64,000 bases of DNA from Niallia sp. NCCP-28 (GTDB lineage: Bacteria > Bacillota > Bacilli > Bacillales > Cytobacillaceae), in contig NZ_BQYJ01000012.1 of NCBI RefSeq assembly GCF_023168165.1, positions 1-64,000 of the forward strand, written 5' to 3'. The position numbers and the translations under genes were made by a program. Below are positions 19,886 to 29,297 of this stretch, piece after piece (position 1 is the stretch's first letter; each line of letters begins with the position of its first letter). Below the pieces are notes generated by a model that worked only from the letters and a program-made list of their open reading frames with translations, made no database searches and was not told the origin of the DNA.

Positions 19886-20929
19886 TCACTTTTTGGTTTG
19901 CTGCGACTGTAAGTATTTTTTATCATGCATAAATAACTTCCAGAAAAAATAAAAACCAGGAAACAAAATAACAAATCCGACTATATAAGTTGCAAATAAA
20001 GCATGGAACGATTTGGGATCCGTAAAGGCAGAAGTAATAGTTACTTCTGGATAAACGATATAAGGAAGATGTGCTTTTCCATATACATAACTTGCTAATA
20101 GATATTGAATGGTGATAGAGACAATTGCCAGCCTTGGAATTCCTTTAACTCCCGGGTTTTTTCGAGAAGGCAGGAACAAGGCTGCTCCTCCGAGTAAAAA
20201 AAAGAACAAAGAGGCTAGAAGCAAAAAAAGATCATCCATCATTTTACTGTAAATCCAATTAGCATCCTGTTTTAGTGTAATCATAATAAAAATGGCTGTT
20301 AAAAGAGAAATCGGCCCAAGAAAAATAGCATCTCTTCTATAAACACGATATGCTTCTTTTTCAGCAGAGACATTCGAATAGTCTGCTAATAAGAGAGAGG
20401 ATAAAAATAAAGTGCTGCTTAAAGCGAAGGTGAAAAATGCATATTCATTTCCACTTGTAAATAATCCCACTAAGTCGAGGGATTGTTTCCCTTCGTGAAA
20501 ATTGACATATCCTCCATGTGTAATTGGCAGCACGCTCAATAATATCCCGGGTATCAGCATTCCTGTTATCCCAGAAATATAAGTTAATGGCTTACGATAT
20601 TCATGAGCAATATTAGAAAAAACTAAAAAGGCGCTTCGAATAGCCAAAAGCAGAAGAATAGCGCTGCCAGGTATTAATAAAACAGTGCCGAGTGTATAAG
20701 CAGCGGTTGGAAACATGCTGTATACAGCAACAACAATGGCCACGATAAATGTATTCGTTACTTCCCATGTTGGAGATAAATAGCGATTAGCAATATTAGT
20801 GGCTTTTGTTTTCTCTCTATTGATATATACCATAGACCAAAATCCTGCTCCAAAGTCCATTGTTGCCATAATGGCATAGATGAATACAAACCCCCACAGA
20901 ACCGTAATTGCTAATAATGAATCTGTCAT
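19886..20929 (-). CDS. cydB: Cytochrome bd-type quinol oxidase subunit II (CydB/YthB)
   Basis: A 347-residue membrane protein with multiple hydrophobic segments. MTDSLLAITVLWGFVFIYAIMATMDFGAGFW at the start (I show its beginning only as landmark) and SPTWEVTNTFIVA match CydB. It forms the bd oxidase with CydA and oxidises menaquinol while reducing oxygen. An upstream in-frame GTG (20938) overlaps the ribosome binding site AAGGAG; the ATG at 20929 is eight bases after it. It lies 12 bases after cydA. Assembly genes cydCD are not in the window, and I see no convincing small CydS/CydX gene. Confidence 0.92.
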   Translation of the reverse strand: MTDSLLAITVLWGFVFIYAIMATMDFGAGFWSMVYINREKTKATNIANRYLSPTWEVTNTFIVAIVVAVYSMFPTAAYTLGTVLLIPGSAILLLLAIRSAFLVFSNIAHEYRKPLTYISGITGMLIPGILLSVLPITHGGYVNFHEGKQSLDLVGLFTSGNEYAFFTFALSSTLFLSSLLLADYSNVSAEKEAYRVYRRDAIFLGPISLLTAIFIMITLKQDANWIYSKMMDDLFLLLASLFFFLLGGAALFLPSRKNPGVKGIPRLAIVSITIQYLLASYVYGKAHLPYIVYPEVTITSAFTDPKSFHALFATYIVGFVILFPGFYFFWKLFMHDKKYLQSQQTKK

Positions 20930-20941
20930 ACATAACACTCC

Positions 20942-22303
20942 TTAACTGTTTGATCCAAAAAGAGGGATTTCCTTTTCTTTTGCAGCATTTAAGTCTTTCA
21001 GTACAGTGTTTTTTCGGAAATAATAAATCAATACAAAGGAAACGGAAATAGCCAGTATGGCATATACAATCAGAAATAATACAAAAAGCAAACCTAAATT
21101 CTCCGAAGTGGTGACAGAATCTGCAGTAGATAAAGTTCTATAAATGGTCCAAGGCTGTCTGCCGGTACAAGCAAAAATCCAGCCGCATTCGATGCTCACT
21201 AGCGCTAAAGGACCAGAAAAAACAAAAATCCACATTAAAAATTTAGGGAAATGTTTCTTTTTTAAAAGGAAACGCCAAGCAAGCGTTCCAAAAGCTAATA
21301 AAATTAAAAGAGAGCCGATGCCAACCATTGCATTAAAAAGAGTATGTACATATAGCGGCGGCCAGTATTCTTCAGGAAAATCATTAAGTCCTGTGACAAC
21401 TGTATCAAAACTGTTTCCAGCTAAAAAGCTTAGTGCCCACGGAATTTCAATGGCTCCTTTTAATTCTCTATTCTCTTTATCTGTAAAACCCCCAATTGCA
21501 AGTGGAGCATGGGATTGTGTTTCAAATAGCCCTTCAGCTGCGGCCAATTTTTCTGGCTGGTATTCATAAAGTTTTTGGGCTGATTCATGTCCATTTAGAG
21601 CAGTTAAAAAAGAGAAAATTCCTCCAACAATTAAACTAAGAATTAACGCTTTTTGATGAAATTGAAAAACTCGGGAGCCAAATGGATTTTTCATCATTTT
21701 GAATGCGGATACACTTGCTACTACAAAAGCTCCTGTTGTATAGGCGCTCATTGCTACATGTCCGGCGGATACAAAAAAAGTTGGATTAAAAAAAGCTTTC
21801 CATGGATCAATATCGGTAATTTCATTGCCATTCATGCGAAAACCTTGTGGCGTGCCTTCAAATGCATGGACATTGGTAATTAGCACAGCAGATGCAAGTG
21901 CCCCAATCGCAACTAATATTAAACTGGAAATTCTTGCCCATGGAGGAATTCTTTCAGAGGCATAAACATAAATAGACATAAATAATGCCTCGATAAAAAA
22001 AGCATAAATCTCAATTTGAAAAGGCAGTGCCATTACTTTCCCGATGACTTCCATAAATCCAGGCCATAATAAGGAAAGCTGCAAACCGGCAATTGTTCCA
22101 GTGGGTATGCCGACTCCAAGCAGAATGCCAAATGTTTTTGTCCATCTTTTGGCCATAATCACATAATCTAAATCCTTTGTTTTTTGGTACAATATTTCTG
22201 CTGTCAGCATCATAAGTGGAAGCCCAACACCAATGGTGGCAAAAATAATATGAAATCCCATGGTTGTGCCAAACATGCTCCGTGCAATAACAAGATGATC
22301 CAT
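20942..22303 (-). CDS. cydA: Cytochrome bd-type quinol oxidase subunit I (CydA/YthA)
   Basis: The 453-residue haem-bearing subunit. The N terminus MDHLVIARSMFGTTMGFHII includes His18, the usual haem ligand position, and SAGHVAMSAYTTGAF and GRQPWTIY are further family blocks. The quinol-binding Q loop is of the short type found in the YthA and cyanide-insensitive branches. The ribosome binding site is GAAGGGA. It is divergent from the carbonic anhydrase gene, so both promoters lie in 22304-22585. With men genes upstream it fits a menaquinol oxidase used at low oxygen. Confidence 0.94.
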   Translation of the reverse strand: MDHLVIARSMFGTTMGFHIIFATIGVGLPLMMLTAEILYQKTKDLDYVIMAKRWTKTFGILLGVGIPTGTIAGLQLSLLWPGFMEVIGKVMALPFQIEIYAFFIEALFMSIYVYASERIPPWARISSLILVAIGALASAVLITNVHAFEGTPQGFRMNGNEITDIDPWKAFFNPTFFVSAGHVAMSAYTTGAFVVASVSAFKMMKNPFGSRVFQFHQKALILSLIVGGIFSFLTALNGHESAQKLYEYQPEKLAAAEGLFETQSHAPLAIGGFTDKENRELKGAIEIPWALSFLAGNSFDTVVTGLNDFPEEYWPPLYVHTLFNAMVGIGSLLILLAFGTLAWRFLLKKKHFPKFLMWIFVFSGPLALVSIECGWIFACTGRQPWTIYRTLSTADSVTTSENLGLLFVLFLIVYAILAISVSFVLIYYFRKNTVLKDLNAAKEKEIPLFGSNS

Positions 22304-22585
22304 TTCTATCGTCCCTTCCCTAGTAATATGCCTAAAAACTAGTATTATCAGGACGTGAAGTAAATATGTAGACTTTTCCTAAACTAGAAAAAATAGATGG
22401 TAATACTGTAAATGATGAAGACAAGGTAAAATTTTCCATTATTTATTGCATTAAGAAAAATTTTTTGTAAGCTGTTCCAAATTTGTGTATTATCAATTTT
22501 TTTTTTACTATAAAGAAGGGTCTTTTTTTTTTTCATATAAGGGGACTAGAAAATAAGCACGTTTCAAGAAGGGATTGGGTTGTTT

Positions 22586-23155
22586 ATGAGTACATTGCAA
22601 GATATTTTAGCATTTAATGAGGAATTTGTAACTGAAAAGAAGTATGAGCGTTATATTACAACAAAATTTCCAAATAAAAAAATGGTCATTTTAACATGTA
22701 TGGATACTCGTTTGCTGGAACTTTTACCACAAGCATTAAATTTAGCAAACGGTGATGTGAAGATTATAAAAAATGCAGGGGCTATTGTGGTTCACCCATT
22801 AGGAAGTATTATGCGGAGCATCCTTGTTGCGGTATATGAATTAAAAGCCGATGAGGTAATGGTTATCGGCCATCATGATTGTGGCATGAGCGCATTAAAT
22901 GCAGCGGATATGATGGCGAAAATGAAAGACAGAGGAATTACGGAAGCAACACTAAGTACTATTGAAAACACAGGTGTTGATTTGAAATCCTGGCTGACTG
23001 GATTTAGTTCTGTATCAGAAAGTGTAGAACATAGTGTAGGGATGATTAAAAAGCATCCTCTATTGCCTGCAGGAGTGCCTGTGCACGGTCTAGTCATCGA
23101 TCCAAAAACAGGAAAACTCGATTTAGTAGTAGATGGATACGAAACAGAAAAATAA
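22586..23155 (+). CDS. ytiB: Beta-class carbonic anhydrase YtiB
   Basis: Interconverts carbon dioxide and bicarbonate. The 189-residue protein has the zinc-site signature CMDTRL near residue 36 and GHHDCGM near 95, giving the Cys-Asp-Arg and His-x2-Cys set of beta carbonic anhydrases, and PVHGLVIDPKTGKLDLV near the end as in B. subtilis YtiB. The open frame allows a TTG two codons upstream (22580), which is closer to the ribosome binding site AAGGG; homologues begin at the ATG (MSTLQDIL), so I chose that. The difference is two residues. Confidence 0.93.
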   Translation: MSTLQDILAFNEEFVTEKKYERYITTKFPNKKMVILTCMDTRLLELLPQALNLANGDVKIIKNAGAIVVHPLGSIMRSILVAVYELKADEVMVIGHHDCGMSALNAADMMAKMKDRGITEATLSTIENTGVDLKSWLTGFSSVSESVEHSVGMIKKHPLLPAGVPVHGLVIDPKTGKLDLVVDGYETEK

Positions 23156-23157
23156 GT

Positions 23158-23400
23158 TTAAGAATGATGATGTTTTTTGCATGGCCACTCCTCAGGAACA
23201 GGATCAATGCCTCCTGGATGAAAGGGGTGGCATTTTAGAATTCTTTTTATCGTTAAGTAGCCACCTTTAAAAGCGCCGTATCTTTTTATTGCCTCTAATC
23301 CATAGGAAGAACAAGTTGGATAGAATCGACAAGATGGTGGCGTAAGGGGAGAAATAATTTTTTGATAAAAACGAATGATAAAAATAAATAGTTTTTGCAT
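23158..23400 (-). CDS. yidD: Membrane protein insertion efficiency factor YidD
   Basis: The 80-residue protein has [40 protein letters not shown] and a GGIDPVP stretch, the signature of YidD (B. subtilis YtjA). The start has an amphipathic segment ([13 protein letters not shown]) that probably lies on the membrane. YidD helps YidC-dependent insertion. It has its own ribosome binding site (AAAGGA) and ends two bases from the convergent carbonic anhydrase gene. Confidence 0.95.
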   Translation of the reverse strand: MQKLFIFIIRFYQKIISPLTPPSCRFYPTCSSYGLEAIKRYGAFKGGYLTIKRILKCHPFHPGGIDPVPEEWPCKKHHHS

Positions 23401-23797
23401 GGTTTATTCCTTTCACTCTGTTTATAAAAGTTTTTGATATTAGTCTATGGATTAATTAGTATAGCATAAGATAAATTCTTTTAAAAAGGAATCTTCTTTG
23501 TATATAGCACCAGCGGAAAAAGAGTGTATATAATATTATTAAATTGATGTATTTACTCGGAATTTTAGTTATAATAAAGTGAAAGTCCAATAAGTGATGT
23601 ATTTCCCGTTGGTTGCGGCCGCAGACTATTAGAAAATCTATTCACAGAAGTGGCTGAAGAATGAATTAGTTAGAATTCTTTAGAAAGCCGATCTTATTTG
23701 CATAAATTTGAACGGATTTCGCAATTTGGTTAACTGCTCACAATATGGCTATTTGTTAAACGGAAATAAATTTTTGAAGAAAAAGGGAGTGTTATAA
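23401..23797. other. Intergenic region upstream of luxS
   Basis: No ORF. A hairpin-prone segment, AAGAAT paired with ATTCTT enclosed by GGCT and AGCC, lies near 23648-23690. I found no S-box motif and no clear promoter. Confidence 0.5.
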
Positions 23798-24271
23798 ATG
23801 CCTTCAGTTGAAAGTTTTGATTTAGACCATAATGCGGTAAAAGCACCCTATGTTAGACATTGCGGTGTTCATAAAGTAGGCAGTGATGGGGTTGTCAATA
23901 AATTCGATATTCGTTTTTGTCAACCAAATAAGCAGGCAATGAAGCCTGATGTTATTCATACGCTGGAGCATCTATTAGCATTTAATATTCGCGAACATGC
24001 CGAAAAATATAATCATTTTGATATTATTGATATTTCTCCAATGGGTTGTCAAACAGGCTATTATTTAGTTGTAAGCGGTGAACCTACTGTGGATGAAATT
24101 ATTGAATTGTTAGAAGATACAATGAAAACGGCAATAGAAATTACAGAAATTCCAGCAGCAAATGAGAAGCAGTGCGGGCAAGCGAAACTGCATGACCTTG
24201 AAGGAGCAAAAAAATTAATGAAATTTTGGCTAACACAGTCAAAAGAAGATTTAAGACAAGTTTTTGCTTAA
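23798..24271 (+). CDS. luxS: S-ribosylhomocysteine lyase LuxS
   Basis: Splits S-ribosylhomocysteine into homocysteine and the AI-2 precursor DPD, part of recycling spent SAM. The 157-residue protein contains the metal site His54-x3-His58 in [10 protein letters not shown], the catalytic Cys84 in [11 protein letters not shown], and the third metal ligand Cys126 in EKQCGQAK. Length and residue numbers agree with the family. The ribosome binding site is AAGGGAG. It appears monocistronic; the downstream region carries a repeat element flanked by copies of a short palindromic sequence. Confidence 0.98.
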   Translation: MPSVESFDLDHNAVKAPYVRHCGVHKVGSDGVVNKFDIRFCQPNKQAMKPDVIHTLEHLLAFNIREHAEKYNHFDIIDISPMGCQTGYYLVVSGEPTVDEIIELLEDTMKTAIEITEIPAANEKQCGQAKLHDLEGAKKLMKFWLTQSKEDLRQVFA

Positions 24272-24283
24272 TGACGAAAAAAT

Positions 24284-24299
24284 TGGACATTAATTTGTC
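24284..24299. repeat. Direct repeat, left copy, flanking a family B element
   Basis: TGGACATTAATTTGTC occurs here and again at 24466-24481. The first copy extends to GGACA...TGTCC and could form a small hairpin just past luxS. Confidence 0.75.
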
Positions 24300-24338
24300 C
24301 ATTTGAGAGTGTAAACAAAATCAAAAAAATAAACTTTT

Positions 24339-24461
24339 AGGCTGATGAAAACGTCTGCGTTTCGAGGCGCAAAGCCTTGAGGGGATTGGAGTTACCAAGA
24401 TAGGTAATGAGCGATCCGAACATGGCGGGCAACAAAGAAAGCAGGCGTTTGTCAACAGCCT
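24339..24461 (+). repeat. Dispersed repeat family B, complete hairpin element
   Basis: The first 25 bases (24339-24363, starting AGGCTGATGAAAACG) and the last 25 (24437-24461) are imperfect inverted repeats. Inside, TTACC-AAGATA-GGTAA and GGC-GCAAA-GCC can form small stems. The element has no ORF, a GC content visibly above its flanks, and a degenerate relative at 974-1085. Confidence 0.75.
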
Positions 24462-24465
24462 GAAA

Positions 24466-24481
24466 TGGACATTAATTTGTC
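24466..24481. repeat. Direct repeat, right copy, flanking a family B element
   Basis: Identical to 24284-24299 over 16 bases and followed by a T tract. Confidence 0.75.
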
Positions 24482-24490
24482 TGTTTTTTT

Positions 24491-25945
24491 TTATAAAATA
24501 GGTGCTAATAAACGGGAAAAGGACTCTTTGAATCGAATATACAATGATCTTTTGGAATATTTTTCTAAAGTGAGCTGTGTAGATAACCTCATATCTTCCA
24601 AAAATCCATCTGTTAGGGCATCTGCAATCTGTTTGCTGTAAATAAAGGCATTTACTTCAAAGTTTAAGCGGAAACTGCGCATATCAATATTAGCAGTTCC
24701 TACAGAAGTGATTTGCCGATCCACCATTAATGTTTTAGCATGAATAAAGCCATTTTCATAAATATATACCTTTGCTCCTGCTTTTAGCATTTCTCCAATA
24801 TAGGAATAGGTAGCCCAATATACAAACATATGATCCGGTTTATTTGGGATCATAATTTTCACATCAATTCCTGATAATGCGGCAATTCTTAATGTATCAA
24901 GCAAACTGGCATCTGGGATGAAATAAGGTGTCTGAATAAAAACAGATTCTTTTGCCGATGTAATCATTTTTATATAGCCGTTTTTTATTTGCTCCCATTC
25001 CGAGTCAGGCCCGCTTGATACAATCTGCAATCCTACATTTCCTATTATTTCCTCGATTTTCCCAGGAAAATAATCTGGAGAATAGCTTATTTCATGATGA
25101 GGGGCTGCTTGATTCCAGTCTAGAATAAATCTAGTTTGGATTGCGTAAACAGCTGTCCCGATAATGCGCAAATGGGTGTCTCTCCAATAGCCGAATTTTG
25201 CATTTAAACCTAAGTATTCATCGCCTACGTTAAATCCGCCAATATAGCCAATGCAACCATCAATAATGGCCAGTTTTCTATGATTGCGGTAGTTGAGGCG
25301 GAAATTAATTAAATGCAATTTGCTTGGGAAAAAAACAGCTACTTGCCCCCCTGCTGCTTTTAACTTTTTAAACGCTTTTTTCCGTAATGTTCTAGAACCA
25401 AGCTCATCATAAAGAAGACGGACCTCTACACCTTCTGCTGCTTTTTTCTCTAATGCATTTATTAACTTGGATCCAATTCCATCGTTTTTAAAAATATAAT
25501 ATTGCAGGTGAATGGATTTTTTTGCTTGATTAATATCAGCAAGCAATTGGCTGAATTTTTCATTTCCATCTGTATAAATATCAACCTTATTGTTTTCCGT
25601 TAATACTGCATCATTATTAAATAAATTCATATAAATAAGATCTTGATTTTTTTTTATCACTTCGTTGGTAGTGCGCAGTTGATTGGAGCTTATTTGCAGC
25701 AATTGGGAAGCGAGTATTTGTTCAATTCCTAATTTTTTTCGTTCTTCCCATTGGAACATTTTTCGCTTTCTTAAGTTTTGTCCAAAAAGTAAATAAAGAA
25801 TAAAACCTAAGATAGGAATGAAGGTTAATACCATAATCCAAGCCCAAGTAGCTCCTGCATCTCTTCTTTCTAAAAAGATGACAAGAAATGCAAAGATAAT
25901 GTTAAGCAGAAAAATGGTGCTAAATAAAATAGAATAAATATGCAT
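24491..25945 (-). CDS. cls: Cardiolipin synthase
   Basis: Condenses phosphatidylglycerol into cardiolipin. The 484-residue protein has two N-terminal membrane segments, then two phospholipase D domains with HKD motifs: NYRNHRKLAIIDG (His, Lys, Asp) and GFIHAKTLMVDRQ followed by GTANIDMRSF. The frame extends upstream to 26056, but AAAGGA lies nine bases before the ATG at 25945 and homologues begin with the first membrane helix (MHIYSILFSTIF), so I chose that start. Bacillus genomes usually carry several cls paralogues; I cannot say which one this is. Confidence 0.93.
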   Translation of the reverse strand: MHIYSILFSTIFLLNIIFAFLVIFLERRDAGATWAWIMVLTFIPILGFILYLLFGQNLRKRKMFQWEERKKLGIEQILASQLLQISSNQLRTTNEVIKKNQDLIYMNLFNNDAVLTENNKVDIYTDGNEKFSQLLADINQAKKSIHLQYYIFKNDGIGSKLINALEKKAAEGVEVRLLYDELGSRTLRKKAFKKLKAAGGQVAVFFPSKLHLINFRLNYRNHRKLAIIDGCIGYIGGFNVGDEYLGLNAKFGYWRDTHLRIIGTAVYAIQTRFILDWNQAAPHHEISYSPDYFPGKIEEIIGNVGLQIVSSGPDSEWEQIKNGYIKMITSAKESVFIQTPYFIPDASLLDTLRIAALSGIDVKIMIPNKPDHMFVYWATYSYIGEMLKAGAKVYIYENGFIHAKTLMVDRQITSVGTANIDMRSFRLNFEVNAFIYSKQIADALTDGFLEDMRLSTQLTLEKYSKRSLYIRFKESFSRLLAPIL

Positions 25946-26217
25946 GCATGTTAGTCCTTTAAAACAAGTGTTTTTCCTTTCTTTGTTATCATTCTCTTTA
26001 TAGAGCAAATGAGTTGCGTTTGGAAGAAAATAGCCTAAAAATACCAAGAGAAGCAATTTGGTAATAAGACAAGCTGATTTCTGTGTATCATTATAGGTGA
26101 AAATAAATCATTCGTGAAATATTTTGTATTGTTTCTAAAGTTCCCTTAAAAAGTGAATATTAAACGATTTCTCAATATGGTAAAGTATGAGTAGAATAAA
26201 AAGATTGGAGAAGCAGC

Positions 26218-26988
26218 ATGTTTGAAGACATACATATTGGAATGATGTTTTTTTTGATTATTGCTGGATTTATTGCGGCATTTATTGATTCAGTTGTAGG
26301 AGGAGGCGGGTTGATTTCATTGCCAGCTCTATTGTTTACAGGTTTGCCTCCGCAAGTAGCGCTAGGAACGAATAAATTAGCGTCAACAATGGGCTCCTTA
26401 ACAAGTTCTATTTCTTTTCTTCGTCATGGGAAAATTAATAAAGCGCTAATGCTTAGGCTCCTCCCTTTATCTATTATTGGTTCTGCATTGGGTGTTTATA
26501 TTGTACAAAAAATTCCTTCAGAAAAGCTAAAGCCCCTTATTTTAGTGATTTTAATTATTGTAACTATTTATACCTTAATAAAAAAAGAATGGGGATTAAC
26601 ATCTACTTTTAATGGAATGACCGTTAAAAAAGCAATATTTGCAGTTGCTATAACGGTGATTATCGGTTTTTATGATGGATTTTTAGGCGGTGGTACAGGC
26701 TCTTTTTTTCTATTTGCTTTTTTATTAATGGGTTTTGATTTTGTAGAATCTGCAGGTAATGCCAAAATATTAAATTTTGGCAGCAATTTAACCGCATTAG
26801 CTGTATTTTTATTTTATGATTCTGTTTACTTCCAATATGGAATACCAATGGGAATTGCTATGGTGCTAGGAGCTTATATTGGGTCGAAAGTGGCAATAAA
26901 AAAAGGGTCTTCTTATGTAAAATTACTATTTGTAGTTATTTCGATCATTTTAATTGGAAAAAATATTTATGATCATTTTTTCTCTTAA
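26218..26988 (+). CDS. TSUP (TauE/SafE) family transporter
   Basis: A 256-residue membrane protein with about eight hydrophobic segments. The repeated family motif is seen twice: DSVVGGGGLISLPALLF with GTNKLAST in the first half, and GFYDGFLGGGTGSFFLFAF with AKILNFGSN in the second. Relatives export or import sulfite, sulfonates or other organic anions; the substrate is not shown here. The ribosome binding site is TTGGAG. It is flanked by a divergent cls and a convergent small gene. Confidence 0.92.
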   Translation: MFEDIHIGMMFFLIIAGFIAAFIDSVVGGGGLISLPALLFTGLPPQVALGTNKLASTMGSLTSSISFLRHGKINKALMLRLLPLSIIGSALGVYIVQKIPSEKLKPLILVILIIVTIYTLIKKEWGLTSTFNGMTVKKAIFAVAITVIIGFYDGFLGGGTGSFFLFAFLLMGFDFVESAGNAKILNFGSNLTALAVFLFYDSVYFQYGIPMGIAMVLGAYIGSKVAIKKGSSYVKLLFVVISIILIGKNIYDHFFS

Positions 26989-27041
26989 AAGCAATCTGAA
27001 ATCATCTGTTATGCTTTTGGCAATTCTCTAGTGGCAAAACG

Positions 27042-27089
27042 CAAATAAATCAGGCTGAAATAAAGGTTGAAAACAGTCTGATTTATTTG
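27042..27089. terminator. AT-rich terminator between TSUP gene and small minus-strand gene
   Basis: CAAATAAATCAG (27042-27053) pairs with CTGATTTATTTG (27078-27089) around a 24-base loop. It lies between two convergent genes. Confidence 0.6.
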
Positions 27090-27116
27090 ATGGAAAAGAT
27101 AAGGAAGTTATTTTTA

Positions 27117-27374
27117 TTAATGCAAATTACGTAGGGAAAATACATGATTATCTTGTCTTCTATAATCATCTTTAGCAAATTTGCCTTTTAAACTTTCGAT
27201 TAAATATAACCCCATTAAGTCATATAGTTCTTGCTCATTTAACTCTTGAATAATATGTAGCAAATCTTCTTTAGACATTTCTTCTAAAAAGGCAAAGGCA
27301 AGCATATCAATATCTTCTTCATCACCAGTCAATTTATTTTTATATAAGTTGTAAAGCTCGTCTACTAATTTCAT
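27117..27374 (-). CDS. Small acidic protein, DUF6154-like (85 aa)
   Basis: The product starts MKLVDELYNLYKNKLTGDEE and is largely predicted helix with many acidic residues (EEMSKEDLLHIIQELNEQEL). This resembles the small Bacillus family I know as DUF6154, whose function is unknown; I am not certain of the family number. A GTG six codons upstream overlaps the ribosome binding site GGAGG, so the ATG at 27374 is preferred, with a spacing of about ten bases. No membrane segment or signal peptide. Confidence 0.75.
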   Translation of the reverse strand: MKLVDELYNLYKNKLTGDEEDIDMLAFAFLEEMSKEDLLHIIQELNEQELYDLMGLYLIESLKGKFAKDDYRRQDNHVFSLRNLH

Positions 27375-27687
27375 TATAATTATTACCTCCACGTAGGTTT
27401 GCTTCCTAAAGTTTAGGTTTTTTCGAATGTAACCGTTTTAAATCATTGTAACATGTTATATTAACAATAATAAATAAAAGGATGCAATGTTTTTTCAATT
27501 CATGCTGTCATAATTTTATATAGCATCTATTGGAGAAACTCGACGTTATATATAAGGACTATTCCCTAACAGGTGTATTATACCCGTTTTTTCTAAATTG
27601 GCTACACCAATTTTAAAATTTAGGAAATGAAGTGAAAGAACTGCACAGTGGAAAAGATATCAATATAATGAAAAAGGTGTTTAAAAG
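27375..27687. other. Intergenic region upstream of rppH
   Basis: No ORF. A short palindrome CCTAAAGTTTAGG followed by six Ts (about 27405-27424) is too small to be a confident terminator. I see nothing else that stands out. Confidence 0.4.
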
Positions 27688-28170
27688 ATGGAACTATTTT
27701 ATGATTATTTGGGTTCGAAAGTGCATTTTTCATTTTCTAGCGATGATTTTAATCAAGAAGCAAAACATGTTATTGTGATTTGCTATAAAGAGGGACAATG
27801 GCTTTTAACGAAACATAAAAAAAGAGGGTTAGAATTTCCAGGTGGAAAGTTGGAAGAAGGGGAGTGTATAGAAGCAGCCGCCAAAAGGGAAGTGTATGAA
27901 GAAACAGGTGCTTTAATCAAAAAATTGCATTGGGTTGCTCAATATGAGGTTTTTGGAAAGGACAAATCTTTTTGTAAAGCGGTATACTTTGCCCATATAG
28001 ACCAACTCATAAAAAAAATAGATTATTTAGAAACAGATGGCCCTTTTTTTGTAACGGAATCGCAGATAAAGGAACGAAGACAAGAAATGTTTAGCTATAT
28101 TATGAAGGATTTTGTAATGGATTTATGTTTGAAACGTGTAAAAGAAAAATTTTTGCCGCAGAATGTTTAG
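27688..28170 (+). CDS. ytkD: NUDIX hydrolase YtkD / RNA pyrophosphohydrolase RppH
   Basis: The 160-residue protein has a complete NUDIX box, beginning GGKLEEGE at about 51 and ending REVYEETG, with FPGGKL and the flanking AQYEVFGK segment typical of YtkD. The B. subtilis enzyme removes pyrophosphate from 5' ends of mRNA to trigger decay and also hydrolyses 8-oxo-dGTP. Similarity along the whole length (KHVIVIC near 26, FSYIMKD near 137) supports orthology. The ribosome binding site is AAAAAGGTG. Confidence 0.9.
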   Translation: MELFYDYLGSKVHFSFSSDDFNQEAKHVIVICYKEGQWLLTKHKKRGLEFPGGKLEEGECIEAAAKREVYEETGALIKKLHWVAQYEVFGKDKSFCKAVYFAHIDQLIKKIDYLETDGPFFVTESQIKERRQEMFSYIMKDFVMDLCLKRVKEKFLPQNV

Positions 28171-28252
28171 TTTATAAGAAATAATGGGGAAGAGATTGAA
28201 ATCTATATCATTAATAATGAAGTTATTAGTGGAAAGGAATGAGGTGTGAATT

Positions 28253-29047
28253 TTGACAAATGGAGAGATCTTAGAAAAGACGCGATTTCCCTCCCCTAAT
28301 CCTGCAATAGAATTATCTATTGTTACTTATTATGTGTCTGGATTAAAGGTAAAAGGACTTTTGGCAGAGCCAAAGGATGATTCTAAAACATACGATGGTT
28401 TTCTTTATTTAAGAGGAGGCATTAAAAATGTAGGAAAAGTTAGACCAGGTAGAATTGTACAATTCGCTTCAGAAGGGTTTATTGTATTTGCCCCATTTTA
28501 TCGTGGCAATCAAGGGGGAGAAGGGAATGAAGACTTTGCTGGGGAGGATAGGCAAGATGCAATAACTGCATTTTTTCTATTAAAAAAACACCCAAAAGTG
28601 AATCAAGTGCATGTATTTGGATTTTCAAGAGGTGGCGTCATGGCGTTGATGGTTGGGGTAAATTGTCCAGCCGCCTCGATTGTAACATGGGGTGGAGTAA
28701 GCAATATGTTCCTGACTTATCAAGAGCGGAAAGATTTGCGCAGAATGATGAAAAGAGTCATTGGAGGAACACCAAATAAATACCCAGAGGAATACCAGAA
28801 AAGAACTCCTCTTTTTTTTCTTGAACAGATGAGCAGTCCAACCTTGATCATTCATGGAATGCAAGATAAAAATGTATCGATAGAGCATAGCTATCAATTA
28901 GAAAATCGGCTTAAAGAAACAGGAAAAGAAGTGGAAACATGGTATTTTCCAGAATATACTCATTATTTCCCCCCGAAAATCAATCGGAAAGTTGTGGAGA
29001 ATTTAACACAATGGATGAAAAAACAAGCAGAAAAACTGGTAAAATGA
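28253..29047 (+). CDS. ytmA: Alpha/beta hydrolase, prolyl oligopeptidase-like (YtmA)
   Basis: The 264-residue protein has VFGFSRGGVMALMVG with the nucleophilic Ser (G-x-S-x-G), IIHGMQDKNVSIEHS with the acidic residue, and a late YTHYF with the probable catalytic His. This is the peptidase S9 type of alpha/beta hydrolase. Its position before ytmB and metK fits B. subtilis YtmA, whose substrate is unknown. Start is TTG at 28253, six bases after GAGGTG. It could equally be an esterase. Confidence 0.82.
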   Translation: MTNGEILEKTRFPSPNPAIELSIVTYYVSGLKVKGLLAEPKDDSKTYDGFLYLRGGIKNVGKVRPGRIVQFASEGFIVFAPFYRGNQGGEGNEDFAGEDRQDAITAFFLLKKHPKVNQVHVFGFSRGGVMALMVGVNCPAASIVTWGGVSNMFLTYQERKDLRRMMKRVIGGTPNKYPEEYQKRTPLFFLEQMSSPTLIIHGMQDKNVSIEHSYQLENRLKETGKEVETWYFPEYTHYFPPKINRKVVENLTQWMKKQAEKLVK

Positions 29048-29098
29048 AAGAAATAACTTAATAGATGAAAAAAGCTTATTTATGGGAAAAACAGGAAG

Positions 29099-29150
29099 GT
29101 GATTATCCCTATTAAATAGGCGCTTAACTCCTGCTGATTGAAGTTTCACT
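29099..29150 (+). repeat. Dispersed repeat family A, short right-end copy
   Basis: CTCCTGCTGATTGAAGTTTC followed by AC closely matches the right end of the family (CTGATTGAAGTTTC at 48 kb). The left half is missing or decayed. Confidence 0.55.
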
Positions 29151-29297
29151 TTCCCCTAATAGGTGTGTTACTCTTTAAATAAATAGAATAAGAATAATTA
29201 GCAGATAGTTTGGATTATTATTATGGGAATGCTGTTTAATAAAAGGTGCTTTTTTCATTATAACTATTGGAAAAAGGATGAAAGGGAGTAGTCAAGA

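Noticed and set aside
19780-19974. Small minus-strand frame at the end of cydB, possible CydS-type subunit
   Set aside because: Most of it overlaps cydB in another frame. The free part encodes only about 17 aromatic-rich residues and has no ribosome binding site, so a bd small subunit cannot be supported.
21144-21569. 141-codon plus-strand frame inside cydA
   Set aside because: Antisense shadow of a conserved membrane protein; no supporting features.
23610-23640. GCGGCCGC in AT-rich DNA upstream of luxS
   Set aside because: A single GC-rich octamer is a curiosity; with no other sign of transfer or engineering it means nothing by itself.
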